DNA from: Caballeronia zhejiangensis | GTDB taxonomy: Bacteria; Pseudomonadota; Gammaproteobacteria; Burkholderiales; Burkholderiaceae | Reading direction: 5' to 3' | DNA length: 64,000 bases | Assembly (NCBI RefSeq): GCF_000698575.1 | Contig: NZ_JFHD01000004.1 | Location: forward strand, 124,001 to 188,000 | Shown here: in pieces, positions 17,696 to 26,866 of the stretch | Layout of the letters: every line of letters starts with the position of its first letter | How positions within the stretch are numbered: position 1 is the stretch's first letter | Notes under the pieces: generated by a model | What the model was told of the DNA's origin: nothing | Seen by the model: the letters and a program-made list of their open reading frames with translations, nothing else | Database searches by the model: none | Made by a program: the position numbers and the translations under genes

Positions 17696-19193
17696 TACCG
17701 TAATGCCCCAATACGCTCGCACGGGCGTCCCGGGGCTCGACGACATTCTCGTTGGCGGACTGAGCCGGGGCAACTTGTTCCTTCTCGAGGGAAGTCCGGG
17801 CACGGGCAAGACGACCATCGCGCTGAGTTTCCTGCAGGCTGGCGCCGAGCTGGGGGAGCCATGCCTTTACATCACGCTCTCCGAGACGATGGAGGAACTG
17901 CGCAACGGCGCTTTGTCGCACGGATGGCGGCTCGGTCCACAGATCAGCATCTTCGAAGTCAGCCCGTCCGAAAATCTGCTTGACGCCGATCAGCAGCAGA
18001 CGCTGCTCTATTCCTCCGACCTCGAGCTGGGCGAGACGACGCGGCTCATCCTCGGCGAGTTCGAGCGCGTGAAACCGAAGCGCGTGGTCATCGATAGTCT
18101 TTCGGAGATTCGCTTGCTTGCGCAAAGCTCGCTGCGCTACCGCCGGCAGATCCTGGCATTCAAGCATTACTTCGCTGGCCGCGACGCCACGGTGCTCATG
18201 CTGGACGATCTCACCTCCGATGCGGCGGACAAGACCGTGCACAGCGTGGCGCACGGCGTCATCAAACTGGAGGAGTTATCGCCGCAATATGGCGCCGAGC
18301 GCCGGCGCCTAAGGGTGCTCAAATACCGCGGTCAGCATTTTCGTGGCGGCTATCACGATTTTGCTATCCGACACGGCGGGGTGGCGGTGTTCCCGCGACT
18401 TGTCGCCGGTGAGCACCGAACCAGTTACGCGCGCACGCAAATGACAAGCGACGTTGCGGAACTCGACGCTTTGCTCGGCGGGGGTGTCGAGCAAGGATCC
18501 AGCACGCTTATCCTTGGCCCCGCAGGGACCGGCAAGAGCCTCTTCGCGATCCAATTCGTCACGGCGGCCGTGCGGCGGGGCGAAAAGGCTGCGCTCTTCG
18601 TCTTCGATGAAGAGCTCGGCCTTCTGTTCGACCGTGTGCGCCCAATGGGCATCGACCTCGAAGCCATGAGAGATGCCGGTGACCTGCACGTCGAACAACT
18701 GGACGCGGCAGAGCTGTCGCCGGGCGAGTTCGCGCATCGCGTGCGTGCGAGCGTCGACCGCGCGCGTGTAAAGACGGTTGTCATCGATAGTCTGAACGGG
18801 TATCAGGCCGCCATGCCTGAGGAAAATGCGCTCGTACTGCACGTGCACGAGTTGTTGCAGTATCTGAATCGGCAGGGCGCGAACACCTTTTTGACTGTCG
18901 CCCAGCACGGCCTCGTCGGCGACATGAAGGCGCCGGTCGACGTGACCTATCTTGCTGACACGGTCATCCTGCTTCGTTACTTCGAAGCGATCGGGCGCGT
19001 TCGACGCGCGGTGTCGGTCATCAAGAAGCGCACCGGGGCTCATGAGGAATCGATCCGCGAGTTCCGTATCGGTTCGGAGGGGCTCACGCTCGGAGAGCCG
19101 CTGGAAGATTTCCAGGGGGTGCTTCGAGGCGTGCCGACGTTCGTCGGAAAGTCGGCGCCTCTGCTGACGCCGAAGACTGCAACCAAGGACTGA
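17685..19193 (+). CDS. KaiC-like double ATPase
   Basis: 502 residues with two RecA-like ATPase domains. The first has Walker A GSPGTGKT at 36-43 and the second has GPAGTGKS at 278-285; each is followed by a VVIDSL Walker B-type strand. This is the duplicated RAD55/KaiC architecture. No KaiA or KaiB is in the window. In proteobacteria such proteins often sit beside histidine kinases, as here, and are thought to act in signalling rather than a full clock. GGAG lies six bases before the ATG at 17685. Seven bases separate it from the kinase gene. Confidence 0.9.
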   Translation: MNDSTVMPQYARTGVPGLDDILVGGLSRGNLFLLEGSPGTGKTTIALSFLQAGAELGEPCLYITLSETMEELRNGALSHGWRLGPQISIFEVSPSENLLDADQQQTLLYSSDLELGETTRLILGEFERVKPKRVVIDSLSEIRLLAQSSLRYRRQILAFKHYFAGRDATVLMLDDLTSDAADKTVHSVAHGVIKLEELSPQYGAERRRLRVLKYRGQHFRGGYHDFAIRHGGVAVFPRLVAGEHRTSYARTQMTSDVAELDALLGGGVEQGSSTLILGPAGTGKSLFAIQFVTAAVRRGEKAALFVFDEELGLLFDRVRPMGIDLEAMRDAGDLHVEQLDAAELSPGEFAHRVRASVDRARVKTVVIDSLNGYQAAMPEENALVLHVHELLQYLNRQGANTFLTVAQHGLVGDMKAPVDVTYLADTVILLRYFEAIGRVRRAVSVIKKRTGAHEESIREFRIGSEGLTLGEPLEDFQGVLRGVPTFVGKSAPLLTPKTATKD

Positions 19194-19200
19194 CGATCGC

Positions 19201-21270
19201 ATGGCCGAAACCGAGCGATGTCCCGTGCTGCTCCTCACCCCGTCGGGACGCGACTGCGTCGTTGCGCAGGCGCTGTTGGGGGCGGCCGGGATCGACGCAG
19301 AGCCGTGCAAGAACGTAGCGCAACTCGGCGAGACGTTGAGAGACGACGTCTGCTGCGTTATCGTCGCCGACGAAGCGTTGAACGGCGCCGACCTCGCCAC
19401 GCTGGCGGGATGGGTGTCGTCGCAGCCGCCGTGGTCGGACCTTCCATTTGTCGTACTCACACAGCGCAGCGGTCCCGTTCGCAGACCGATGGCCGAGCGG
19501 TTGATTACGGCACTCGGCAACGTCACGTTCATCGAGCGTCCGTTTCATCCGACGACGTTCGTAAGCGTCGTCGAAACAGCGGTGCGGGGCCGGAATCGCC
19601 AGTTCGAGGCTCGGGCTCGAATCCGAGAACTCGATGAGGGCGAAGCGCATCTTCGCATAGCACTCACGGCCGGACACCTCGGCTCCTGGAGCCTCGATCT
19701 TTCCAGCAACACGCTGACAGCATCGACGACTTGCAAAGCGATATTCGGCCGCTTGGAGACCGACAACTTTACTTATGAAGAACTGATTGCAAGCACTCAT
19801 CCCGAGGATCGCGAGCGGGTGCAGGCAGCCATCGCGGTCAGCGCGGAAACCGGCTGCGACTACGCGATCGAGTATCGCAACGTCTGGCGGAACGGGACCG
19901 TGCACTGGGTTGAAGTCAGGGCGCGTGTCGTGCGCGACGACCGGATCGTTCGGCTCGTCGGCGTTTGCTCCGACGTGACGCTGCGCAAAACGTCGGAAGA
20001 TCAGCTGCGCCGGGTGAACGAATCGCTCGAAGTCAAGGTGCTGGAGCGCACCGCGCAACTGGAAGACGCGCATCGAACGGTGCTCGAGGAAATACGGCAG
20101 CGCGAGCACACAGAGAAGCTGCTGCGGCAGGTCCAGAAGCTCGAGATGATCGGCCAGTTGACGGGCGGCATCGCGCACGACTTCAACAATTTGCTGATGG
20201 CGATCATGGCGAATCTCGAACTCGTGCGAAAGGAAGTGCCGCCGGAAGAGCGAGTGGGTCGGTTGGTCGATGGCGCGCTGAAAGGCGCTCAACGCGGCGC
20301 CGCGCTCACTCAACGGCTGCTCGCGTTCGCGCGACAGCAGGTCCTTAAGGTCGAGCCTGTCCAGATGTCTGCGCTGGTTCACGGCATGGCCGACCTTCTG
20401 GACCGGTCGATTGGCTCTATGATCGAACTGGTCATCGATACGCCCGAAGAAGTGCCGTTCACTCGCGTCGATACAAATCAGATTGAACTGGCGATATTGA
20501 ACCTGGTAGTCAATGCGCGCGATGCGATGCCCGACGGCGGCGCAATCCAAATCAGCGTCGATACCGCGCATTCTGCGGGCGATGGCGACCTGCGAGCCGG
20601 CGACTACGTGCGGGTGACAGTGAGGGACACAGGCACTGGCATGGACGCCGCGACACTCGCCAAAGCGACGGAACCCTTCTTCACGACCAAGGAAGTGGGG
20701 AAGGGCACGGGGCTTGGCCTTTCGATGATTCACGGTCTCGCGCGTCAGCTACAAGGCGCGCTTCGTCTAGAAAGCACGTATGGAAAGGGCACGCGTGCAT
20801 CGCTCTGGCTTCCTGTCACGGGTCGCCCGGCTGCCGAGGAGCGTATCGCCGATGACCCGAAGGACGACGGTCCGGCCGACGCCAGCGAGCTGCGCGCCAC
20901 CGTACTAGTCGTCGATGACGACCCACTTATTTTGTCAAGCACATCTTATCTCCTGCAGGACCTTGGACATGAGGTGATCGAGGCCGCATCAGGGGACGCC
21001 GCGCTCCAAGTCCTTCGCGCCGGCCAGAAAGTTGACGTTCTGCTAACTGATTTCTCAATGCCCAAGATGACCGGCGTTGAATTAGCCAATGCGGCGCGGG
21101 CACTCAGGCCCGTCCTGCCTGTCATACTCGCAACCGGCTACGCGGAACTGCCGGAGGGCACCGGAGCGGATCTACCGAGACTACGCAAGCCGTATCAACA
21201 AAGCCGGCTTCTGCAAGAGATCAGGAACGCCGTGAAAAGCTTGGAATCGCCGCAATCCGGGGCGCAGTAA
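19201..21270 (+). CDS. Hybrid sensor histidine kinase with PAS and C-terminal receiver
   Basis: 689 residues, apparently cytoplasmic (no membrane segment). The N-terminal 130 residues look like a degenerate receiver domain. A PAS domain spans about 150-265 (GHLGSWSLDLSSNTL, then WVEVRARVV), followed by a coiled coil around 270-310. The HisKA site is H326 in GGIAHDFNNLL; the ATPase has NLVVNARDAMPDGG, DTGTGMD and GKGTGLGLSM. The C-terminal receiver has D617 in LLTDFSMPKMTG. It probably works with the KaiC-like ATPase encoded just upstream. The output regulator is not in the window. Confidence 0.92.
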   Translation: MAETERCPVLLLTPSGRDCVVAQALLGAAGIDAEPCKNVAQLGETLRDDVCCVIVADEALNGADLATLAGWVSSQPPWSDLPFVVLTQRSGPVRRPMAERLITALGNVTFIERPFHPTTFVSVVETAVRGRNRQFEARARIRELDEGEAHLRIALTAGHLGSWSLDLSSNTLTASTTCKAIFGRLETDNFTYEELIASTHPEDRERVQAAIAVSAETGCDYAIEYRNVWRNGTVHWVEVRARVVRDDRIVRLVGVCSDVTLRKTSEDQLRRVNESLEVKVLERTAQLEDAHRTVLEEIRQREHTEKLLRQVQKLEMIGQLTGGIAHDFNNLLMAIMANLELVRKEVPPEERVGRLVDGALKGAQRGAALTQRLLAFARQQVLKVEPVQMSALVHGMADLLDRSIGSMIELVIDTPEEVPFTRVDTNQIELAILNLVVNARDAMPDGGAIQISVDTAHSAGDGDLRAGDYVRVTVRDTGTGMDAATLAKATEPFFTTKEVGKGTGLGLSMIHGLARQLQGALRLESTYGKGTRASLWLPVTGRPAAEERIADDPKDDGPADASELRATVLVVDDDPLILSSTSYLLQDLGHEVIEAASGDAALQVLRAGQKVDVLLTDFSMPKMTGVELANAARALRPVLPVILATGYAELPEGTGADLPRLRKPYQQSRLLQEIRNAVKSLESPQSGAQ

Positions 21271-21591
21271 GCTGTCCATCGCACGAGCCAGCGAACGGGC
21301 CGCCTTCCGGACACGTTACAGCCTTGACGGACGAACGACGTCTGCAGAGATGGTTGCCGCTTAACGCATATGGCTGCACGGATTTACTTCCTCACCCTTT
21401 CGTTAGCTGGTTGGCCGTTGTGCTAAATTCCGCAACCGGCCGGTTTCTGCCGTTCGACCAAGTCGCAGTGTGACCGCTCCAGCGGCCGGTTCAGGTCGAG
21501 ACCGGACCGACGCCGGACCGGTGTACATTGGGTTGCATCAACCGGTTGAAACGGCCCCGAACGCGTTCGTTGACAGACGACTGCCAGCTAA
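21271..21591. other. Convergent intergenic gap, nothing recognised
   Basis: About 320 bp between the kinase gene and the convergent lipoprotein operon. No gene, clear terminator or repeat was seen. Confidence 0.5.
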
Positions 21592-22749
21592 TCAGCGGAT
21601 CGGCACGCCAAGATCCTCCTCCAGGAAGCGCAGAATCGCCTCTGCCAGCGCCTCGCGAGGATACGCATTCTGTGTAACGAAGAGCGCCCCGATCGTAGGG
21701 TGGGTCCGCGCAACAGGCACCGCGAGCGCCCAGTGATCCGCATTGACGTAGGCGAGAAGCGTGCTGCCGGGGACAACCTGATCGTAAAAGATGACCTGAC
21801 TGTCGTTCCGCGAGTCGACGCGCGCGAGCTTGTCATAGCTCGACTTCAGGATCGAGGAGATTCGCTCGGGCTGCGGGAACGTCACGACCGAGTAGTAATG
21901 CAGATCAGCCGGAAGCGGATGCTGCGCGAGCCACGCTTTGCGAGTCGCAGGTCTCAAACTCTCTACGGCACCACCATCGCCCGATGTGCAGGTTGCGCCC
22001 GGAACATATCGCAACAAGTCGGCCTGATATTGGTCGGCGTCGTTGGCGAGCGGGGAGCCGCCGATCGCACCGGCGGCACTCACCACCGCCGCCACCCGGC
22101 TTCGTATCTCAGGATAGGCGACCAGTGCTTCCAAAATGTCGGGCGCCCCCTTCGAATAACCAATCAACACGAGCCGCGGCGCGTCCTCCGATGCCGGCAT
22201 AGCCATGATCGCGTCGCGAATTTGCCGTGCATTGTTAGTGGAACTCGACAGCGCGTCGACGTTGATGAGCGCTGCATCGAAGCCATACTCGCGAAGATGC
22301 GTCACGACGGTATCCGGCGTATCCAGCCAGGGATCGAAGCAATCGTAGCCGACGCCATGCACCACCGCCCCAATCAGGTGCCGCCTAGACTGGCCAAGTT
22401 CGACGGGCTCGCCGGTGCCAGGGGACTCTGCGCCGACCCGCGTCAGCGCTTGCTCGCACGGGCGGTAGTCGGGTAGCGCTGCACCGCGTGCTTCGAGGAC
22501 CGCGCAATAAATTTCCCGAAAGCGCCCTCGCTTATCCATGACGCCAGCCTGAGACGCGGGCATGAGAACCATCGGGGGTGTATCGGCCGAGTACGGGATA
22601 AGCGGCTTCGCCGCGCATGCGCCGAAGAGAACGCACGACGTGATCGTCGCTAACCAAGCGCTGATCTGGCGGCACGCATCGAAGGCAGCGGCAACCTGAC
22701 GCTTGAATTGAATGAGCGCCCATCTCGATCTCGAGTCACTGACTCGCAT
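21592..22749 (-). CDS. Alpha/beta-hydrolase lipoprotein
   Basis: 385 residues. An N-terminal hydrophobic stretch ending in CVLFGACAAKP looks like a lipobox (cysteine at about residue 46), though the n-region is long. The nucleophile elbow is GYSKG, with the serine as probable catalytic residue, in LVLIGYSKGAPDILEAL; a candidate acid and histidine lie near VNADHWAL. The ATG ending at 22749 has TGGAG upstream and overlaps the preceding gene by 14 bases. Last gene of a three-gene operon with two LssY_C-like lipoproteins. Substrate unknown. Confidence 0.72.
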   Translation of the reverse strand: MRVSDSRSRWALIQFKRQVAAAFDACRQISAWLATITSCVLFGACAAKPLIPYSADTPPMVLMPASQAGVMDKRGRFREIYCAVLEARGAALPDYRPCEQALTRVGAESPGTGEPVELGQSRRHLIGAVVHGVGYDCFDPWLDTPDTVVTHLREYGFDAALINVDALSSSTNNARQIRDAIMAMPASEDAPRLVLIGYSKGAPDILEALVAYPEIRSRVAAVVSAAGAIGGSPLANDADQYQADLLRYVPGATCTSGDGGAVESLRPATRKAWLAQHPLPADLHYYSVVTFPQPERISSILKSSYDKLARVDSRNDSQVIFYDQVVPGSTLLAYVNADHWALAVPVARTHPTIGALFVTQNAYPREALAEAILRFLEEDLGVPIR

Positions 22750-23989
22750 TGCCGGTTGCTCCAGTTTGACGAGTATCTGGCTCTTCCAGATAGGGGACCC
22801 ACTCAAGAAAATCGACATCCGACAGACTCCGCGGCCGGGTGGCGAAGAACACGACCGCGCGCAATCCGTCCGTATAGTAAGTCGCACCGTCAAGGGTTAT
22901 ACGAGGACGAGTCGGCGGTGCGGGGCCAACACCGTTCACAAATCCGAGCTTTTCGAGGCCGCTCGAATACATCAGGTCCTGCATCAGAAAGTTGCGTGCC
23001 TCGTCGACGTTCTCGTGGAGAGTGAGGCGTTTTTTATCGCGGGGTGCAAAGCGCCCGCCGACAGGGCCGCCGACCTGCGCGACGTAGACCAGTTGTCCCT
23101 GAAAGCGGATCGGAGCGAGCCATCCCCGGATCCAGTTTGCGGGCGCCCCGGCCTGCGCCTGCTTGCGCATGACAAAGTCCGGTTCCCGACCGAAGACGCG
23201 CTGCGCGAGGTCAAACTCCCGCGCATCGCGCCGATAGTCGCGCCGCACCAGCGCTGCCCCGATGTCGGTGAGCTGGCCAATGCCAATGGCATTTAGCGGA
23301 TCGGCCTGAATAGTCCCGCTCGGGTCGGTGGCACAGCATGGTAGGCGCTCGAGCGCCGCGCGCAGCGACGCCAGGTCCTGGTAGTCCATGATTCCAGTGG
23401 CAGAGGGTGGCAGAGGGATCTGCGACAGCCGTGGATCCATCGTGCCGCCTGGCACACGCAGAAAGATCGAGAAGGGCATCAGCGTCTGGTTTCCCAGCAG
23501 ATCGACATTGACGAGCTTGATGCCTTGATCGGGGTTGGTGAACAAAATGCCCGATCGTGTCTCCCCCGACGGGATGGGGTTGTTGAACCTGAGATCACGG
23601 AAATAGTCGTCCATGCGCTTGTTGCTTGCGCCGCCAAACAGCGTATGCATTGACCATGCGACTTCATGAGGTGAGAAGTAGTCCGGGTCCGTGCCCGAGC
23701 GTAAAAGCCACAGCGCCTGCGACGTCCCATTCTGCACTTCGAGCCAAAGCGGCTGCACTCCCGTTCTGTTGACGTCGGCACCATACATCCGCTTGCTGTC
23801 TTCTTCGCTAAGCACCGTTGCGCTCACGCGTACGCCGCGACTGGAGGCGCTGACCTCGCGCTGACGCAACGGCTCAGCGTCCGCCTCGGGCGGAATTTGC
23901 CATGTCGAGCAGCCGGCCAGCGCGAGCGCCAGGCATAGCGCGAGTCCTGCATTAGACCGTCGCCTGCGCAAGGTCTGCTGGATGGTCAT
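22736..23989 (-). CDS. LssY_C-like lipoprotein (paralogue 2)
   Basis: 417 residues. A lipoprotein signal with lipobox LALAGC at about residue 26 predicts membrane attachment in the periplasm. The C-terminal half shows the LssY C-terminal-domain pattern: ATDPSGTIQADPLNAIGIG, RIFQGQLVYVAQV-like segments, YYTDGLRAVVFF and a conserved LPCCAT. It is clearly related along its length to the next gene upstream (EALPCCATDEDG, YYTDGFRVVLVF). GGAGCGAGG precedes the ATG, and the start overlaps the upstream stop (ATGA). The role is unknown; LssY relatives occur with secretion or lipid-related genes. Confidence 0.75.
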   Translation of the reverse strand: MTIQQTLRRRRSNAGLALCLALALAGCSTWQIPPEADAEPLRQREVSASSRGVRVSATVLSEEDSKRMYGADVNRTGVQPLWLEVQNGTSQALWLLRSGTDPDYFSPHEVAWSMHTLFGGASNKRMDDYFRDLRFNNPIPSGETRSGILFTNPDQGIKLVNVDLLGNQTLMPFSIFLRVPGGTMDPRLSQIPLPPSATGIMDYQDLASLRAALERLPCCATDPSGTIQADPLNAIGIGQLTDIGAALVRRDYRRDAREFDLAQRVFGREPDFVMRKQAQAGAPANWIRGWLAPIRFQGQLVYVAQVGGPVGGRFAPRDKKRLTLHENVDEARNFLMQDLMYSSGLEKLGFVNGVGPAPPTRPRITLDGATYYTDGLRAVVFFATRPRSLSDVDFLEWVPYLEEPDTRQTGATGNASQ

Positions 23990-25275
23990 GGCCTCGCTCC
24001 TGGCGTCACCCGCAGTACCTTGTACGGAGTGATCCACGGGAAGATTTCGATCTGCGATAACGGCCTCGGCGTGCGATCGAACACCAGCACGACGCGGAAG
24101 CCGTCGGTGTAATACGGGTCGGTCGTCAAATTCCTTCGCGGCGCAGCTTCCAACACGGCACCCACCCCCGTCACTAGTCCCATCTTGAACAGGTTCTGGG
24201 AATACGCCATGTCTTCGGTCAGCGCAGTGCGTGCCTCATCCACCTCCGGGTCGATCTTGTGTGTCGTGAACGTTGACGAGTGCCACGTCAGGCGAATCCC
24301 GATATCGCGGCTGATCTGTCCAACCCACACAGGCTTGTCGTGATAGCGCATCGTGCTGAGCCAGAGCCGCATATGGTTGCGCTGGTGAATGTCGCCCCGC
24401 GCCTTTTGAAGCGCGAGGTCTTGGGCGCGTCCGAACAGGTAAAGGTCGCTCACCGGCGCGTTGACGTACGCTTGGCCCGACAACGCGGCGCTGATCATCC
24501 GCTCGATTGCCCCCGACCACTTTCGTTCCGTGAGGCTCCAGCCCCGCCGCACGAGTGCGGGAAAGGCGTCGTCGAGGCTGCCGACGATCACCAGGTTGAG
24601 CGGGTCGCCCTTCTTTGAGCCGTCCTCGTCAGTTGCGCAACAGGGCAGTGCTTCGAGCGCTTCTCGAAAGCTCGCGTCGTCCGTGTAATTTACAGTGGGC
24701 TCCTGCGGATCGGTCGCCCGTCTGAAGACCTGACTACGCTTGTAGTCGGCTTCAAACCCAGGTACGGATACAAAAACGGAGAACGTCCGAGCGTGTCCGC
24801 TCGCGACGAGATCCAGTTGCACCAGCTTCGCGCCCGCGTTGAAATTCGTCAGCACAAACCCCGCGACCGTCTCTCCGGGACGCACGGGGTTATGAAAAGC
24901 GAGACTACGGAAGCGGCGCGCGAGCTCGGAACGCTGGTCGGGCGAAGCATCGCTGCTGAAAGCCTCTGCCGCCTCCGATGCGGGAAAGAAGTTTGGATCC
25001 AGGCCGGGTGACAGGAGAAAGTAGTTGTGGTCCTCGCGATTGCGGACCTCGATCCAGACGGGCTGAATTCTTCTTTCGGCAAGCGGGACACCGTACACCG
25101 CCGCGCTTTCCTCTGAGGACAGCACGGCTGTTGAAACCTCGATGCCGGCCTCGTCGCGTGTCACGGCCCGGTTTTGGTAAGCCGGTATTGCGGCTTCTGG
25201 CGGAACCGCAGCGCAACCGACCACTAGATAGCCGACGGAAATCGCAATCAGCATCCTGGTAACGACGCTGTTCAT
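23986..25275 (-). CDS. LssY_C-like lipoprotein (paralogue 1)
   Basis: 429 residues, first gene of the operon. The ATG ending at 25275 has GGAG seven bases upstream. Lipobox LVVGC at about residue 22. The mature part begins with a TAVLSSEESAAVYG block that recurs in paralogue 2 as TVLSEEDSKRMYG. The C-terminal part has the LPCCAT and YYTDGFRVVLVF blocks of LssY_C-type domains. Two such paralogues in tandem followed by a lipoprotein hydrolase suggest one envelope complex. Function unknown. Confidence 0.75.
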   Translation of the reverse strand: MNSVVTRMLIAISVGYLVVGCAAVPPEAAIPAYQNRAVTRDEAGIEVSTAVLSSEESAAVYGVPLAERRIQPVWIEVRNREDHNYFLLSPGLDPNFFPASEAAEAFSSDASPDQRSELARRFRSLAFHNPVRPGETVAGFVLTNFNAGAKLVQLDLVASGHARTFSVFVSVPGFEADYKRSQVFRRATDPQEPTVNYTDDASFREALEALPCCATDEDGSKKGDPLNLVIVGSLDDAFPALVRRGWSLTERKWSGAIERMISAALSGQAYVNAPVSDLYLFGRAQDLALQKARGDIHQRNHMRLWLSTMRYHDKPVWVGQISRDIGIRLTWHSSTFTTHKIDPEVDEARTALTEDMAYSQNLFKMGLVTGVGAVLEAAPRRNLTTDPYYTDGFRVVLVFDRTPRPLSQIEIFPWITPYKVLRVTPGARP

Positions 25276-25757
25276 CAAGTCAACTCCGGGGTTGACACCG
25301 TGGCGTTCGGTCGCGCGGATCAGCTAGCTAACTGCGCGCCGCCCTCACTGAGCTTGCAGGAGTACGCTACCCAGTTTAGTAGAGGTTGGGGCGCCGATGG
25401 GGTAGCGACCGTGGATCGCATCCGTGCAGCACGGAGTTGATGATCGCAAAGTCTTGATTGCTTTCCGGCCGCATCCCTAAGCGGCTTGCACGGATCGGCG
25501 CCGGCCAAATCAAAGCAGATGGCCCGCCGCGATTTCCGGGGGCGGAAGCACCGCAAAAAGATCGATCTGACAAATTCACTCACTAAGCACTGGCAAAACG
25601 CCGCCGACGCGACAGGCGTCGGTTGTCGTGGCTATGCGACAGACCGTCTGCGGATAGCAAAGCGTTGAGAGGGCGAGTGCAGGACGGCGAGTTCGCCGGC
25701 TTCCCGTCCCGACTCTGCTACAAGCATTCCTGCGCTTGCTCAGGTAACGCGCACGAA
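25276..25757. other. Intergenic stretch, nothing recognised
   Basis: About 480 bp upstream of the lipoprotein operon. It should hold that operon's promoter, but I could not point to a clear -35/-10 pair. No gene or repeat was seen. Confidence 0.45.
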
Positions 25758-26432
25758 CTACCCTTCGGCGAAGAACCACTCCGACATCGTCCGCGCTAGT
25801 TCGCGCACGACCTCCGCGTCGGTCCGGCCGGAGGATGCGCGCACGTGAAACGAATGATCTGCGTCGTCCACCACATGCAGCGTGGCGCGCGGCCCGAGCG
25901 TCTCGACGACCGACCTCAGCAGGTGAAGCTCGGCCAGCTTGTCGCGCGTGCCCTGCAGGAAGAGAATCGGCACCGTGACGTCCGCCAAGTGCCGCGCCCG
26001 CTCGACGCCGGGCGCCCCAGCCGGGTGCAGCGGGAACGCGACGAAAGCGAGGCCACGCACGCCATCGAGCGCGGAGATGGCTTGGGCCTGGGACGTCATG
26101 CGGCCGCCGAACGACCTGCCGCCCGCGAAGAGCGGCAGGGCTGGCAGCCGCCGGCGGGCCTCTGCGACGGCTGCCTGCACGGCAGCATGTGCCACGGCCG
26201 GCGAGTCCACCCGCCTGGAGCCCCGCTCCATGTACGGAAACTGGTAGCGCAATGTGGCGACGTTCGCCGCGGCAAGCGCGTCGGCCAAAGACGACATGCC
26301 GGCGTGCTGCATGCCCGCCCCAGCGCCGTGCGCGAAGACATATAGCGCTCGCGCGTGCTCTGGCACTTGAAGGAGCGCAGAGACCTTAGAGCCGTCGGGT
26401 AGTGCGAGGGAAAGCGATTCTGCGTCGTCCAT
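25758..26432 (-). CDS. Alpha/beta-fold hydrolase, KANL3/Tex30-like
   Basis: 224 residues. It has an oxyanion segment FAHGAGAGMQH, a nucleophile elbow GGRSFGG, and a late DADHSF segment with the catalytic histidine. This combination matches the small KANL3/Tex30 or dienelactone-hydrolase-like family. No signal peptide. The start at 26432 (MDDAESLSLALPDG) has a weak ribosome site but fits the family length; the frame extends upstream without similarity. Substrate unknown. Confidence 0.82.
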   Translation of the reverse strand: MDDAESLSLALPDGSKVSALLQVPEHARALYVFAHGAGAGMQHAGMSSLADALAAANVATLRYQFPYMERGSRRVDSPAVAHAAVQAAVAEARRRLPALPLFAGGRSFGGRMTSQAQAISALDGVRGLAFVAFPLHPAGAPGVERARHLADVTVPILFLQGTRDKLAELHLLRSVVETLGPRATLHVVDDADHSFHVRASSGRTDAEVVRELARTMSEWFFAEG

Positions 26433-26866
26433 GGTATTCAGGTCGTGTCGGTGTGGTCTTTGCGCCGATTCTGCATCAATGAGGCATCGGGAGACGCTTG
26501 TGGCAGCTTCCGGCAAGGCATTGCTCGGGCGGACTTTGCCGGCCGATCCATGGAGCGCGCCCATTGCGAAGGGCGCCGCAGTCGCGATGTGTCGGTTGAC
26601 GACCGAAAGCCCGACAGCAATGTGATCTGCGCTTCGAGACATTCGCGTAATAGCACGCCTGCATCATTGTTAGCGAGCTGTTACGACACTGCAAGCAGCG
26701 TCAAAGGAAGTTCTCGGAGGGCGGTTCATCTATCGGGCTCCCTGAAAGAGCAGGTCCGGCAGCAAGAAGCTCTTAGTCGACGCATAGTTGGCCGCGTATG
26801 GCCGCGACGCGGGTACGTCGCTCGCTAACGCCGGGACCATCGAGCGGCAGCCCGTTCGACGCTGCG
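26433..26866. other. Intergenic stretch, nothing recognised
   Basis: About 430 bp between two minus-strand genes. No convincing reading frame, repeat, terminator or RNA gene was seen. Confidence 0.45.
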
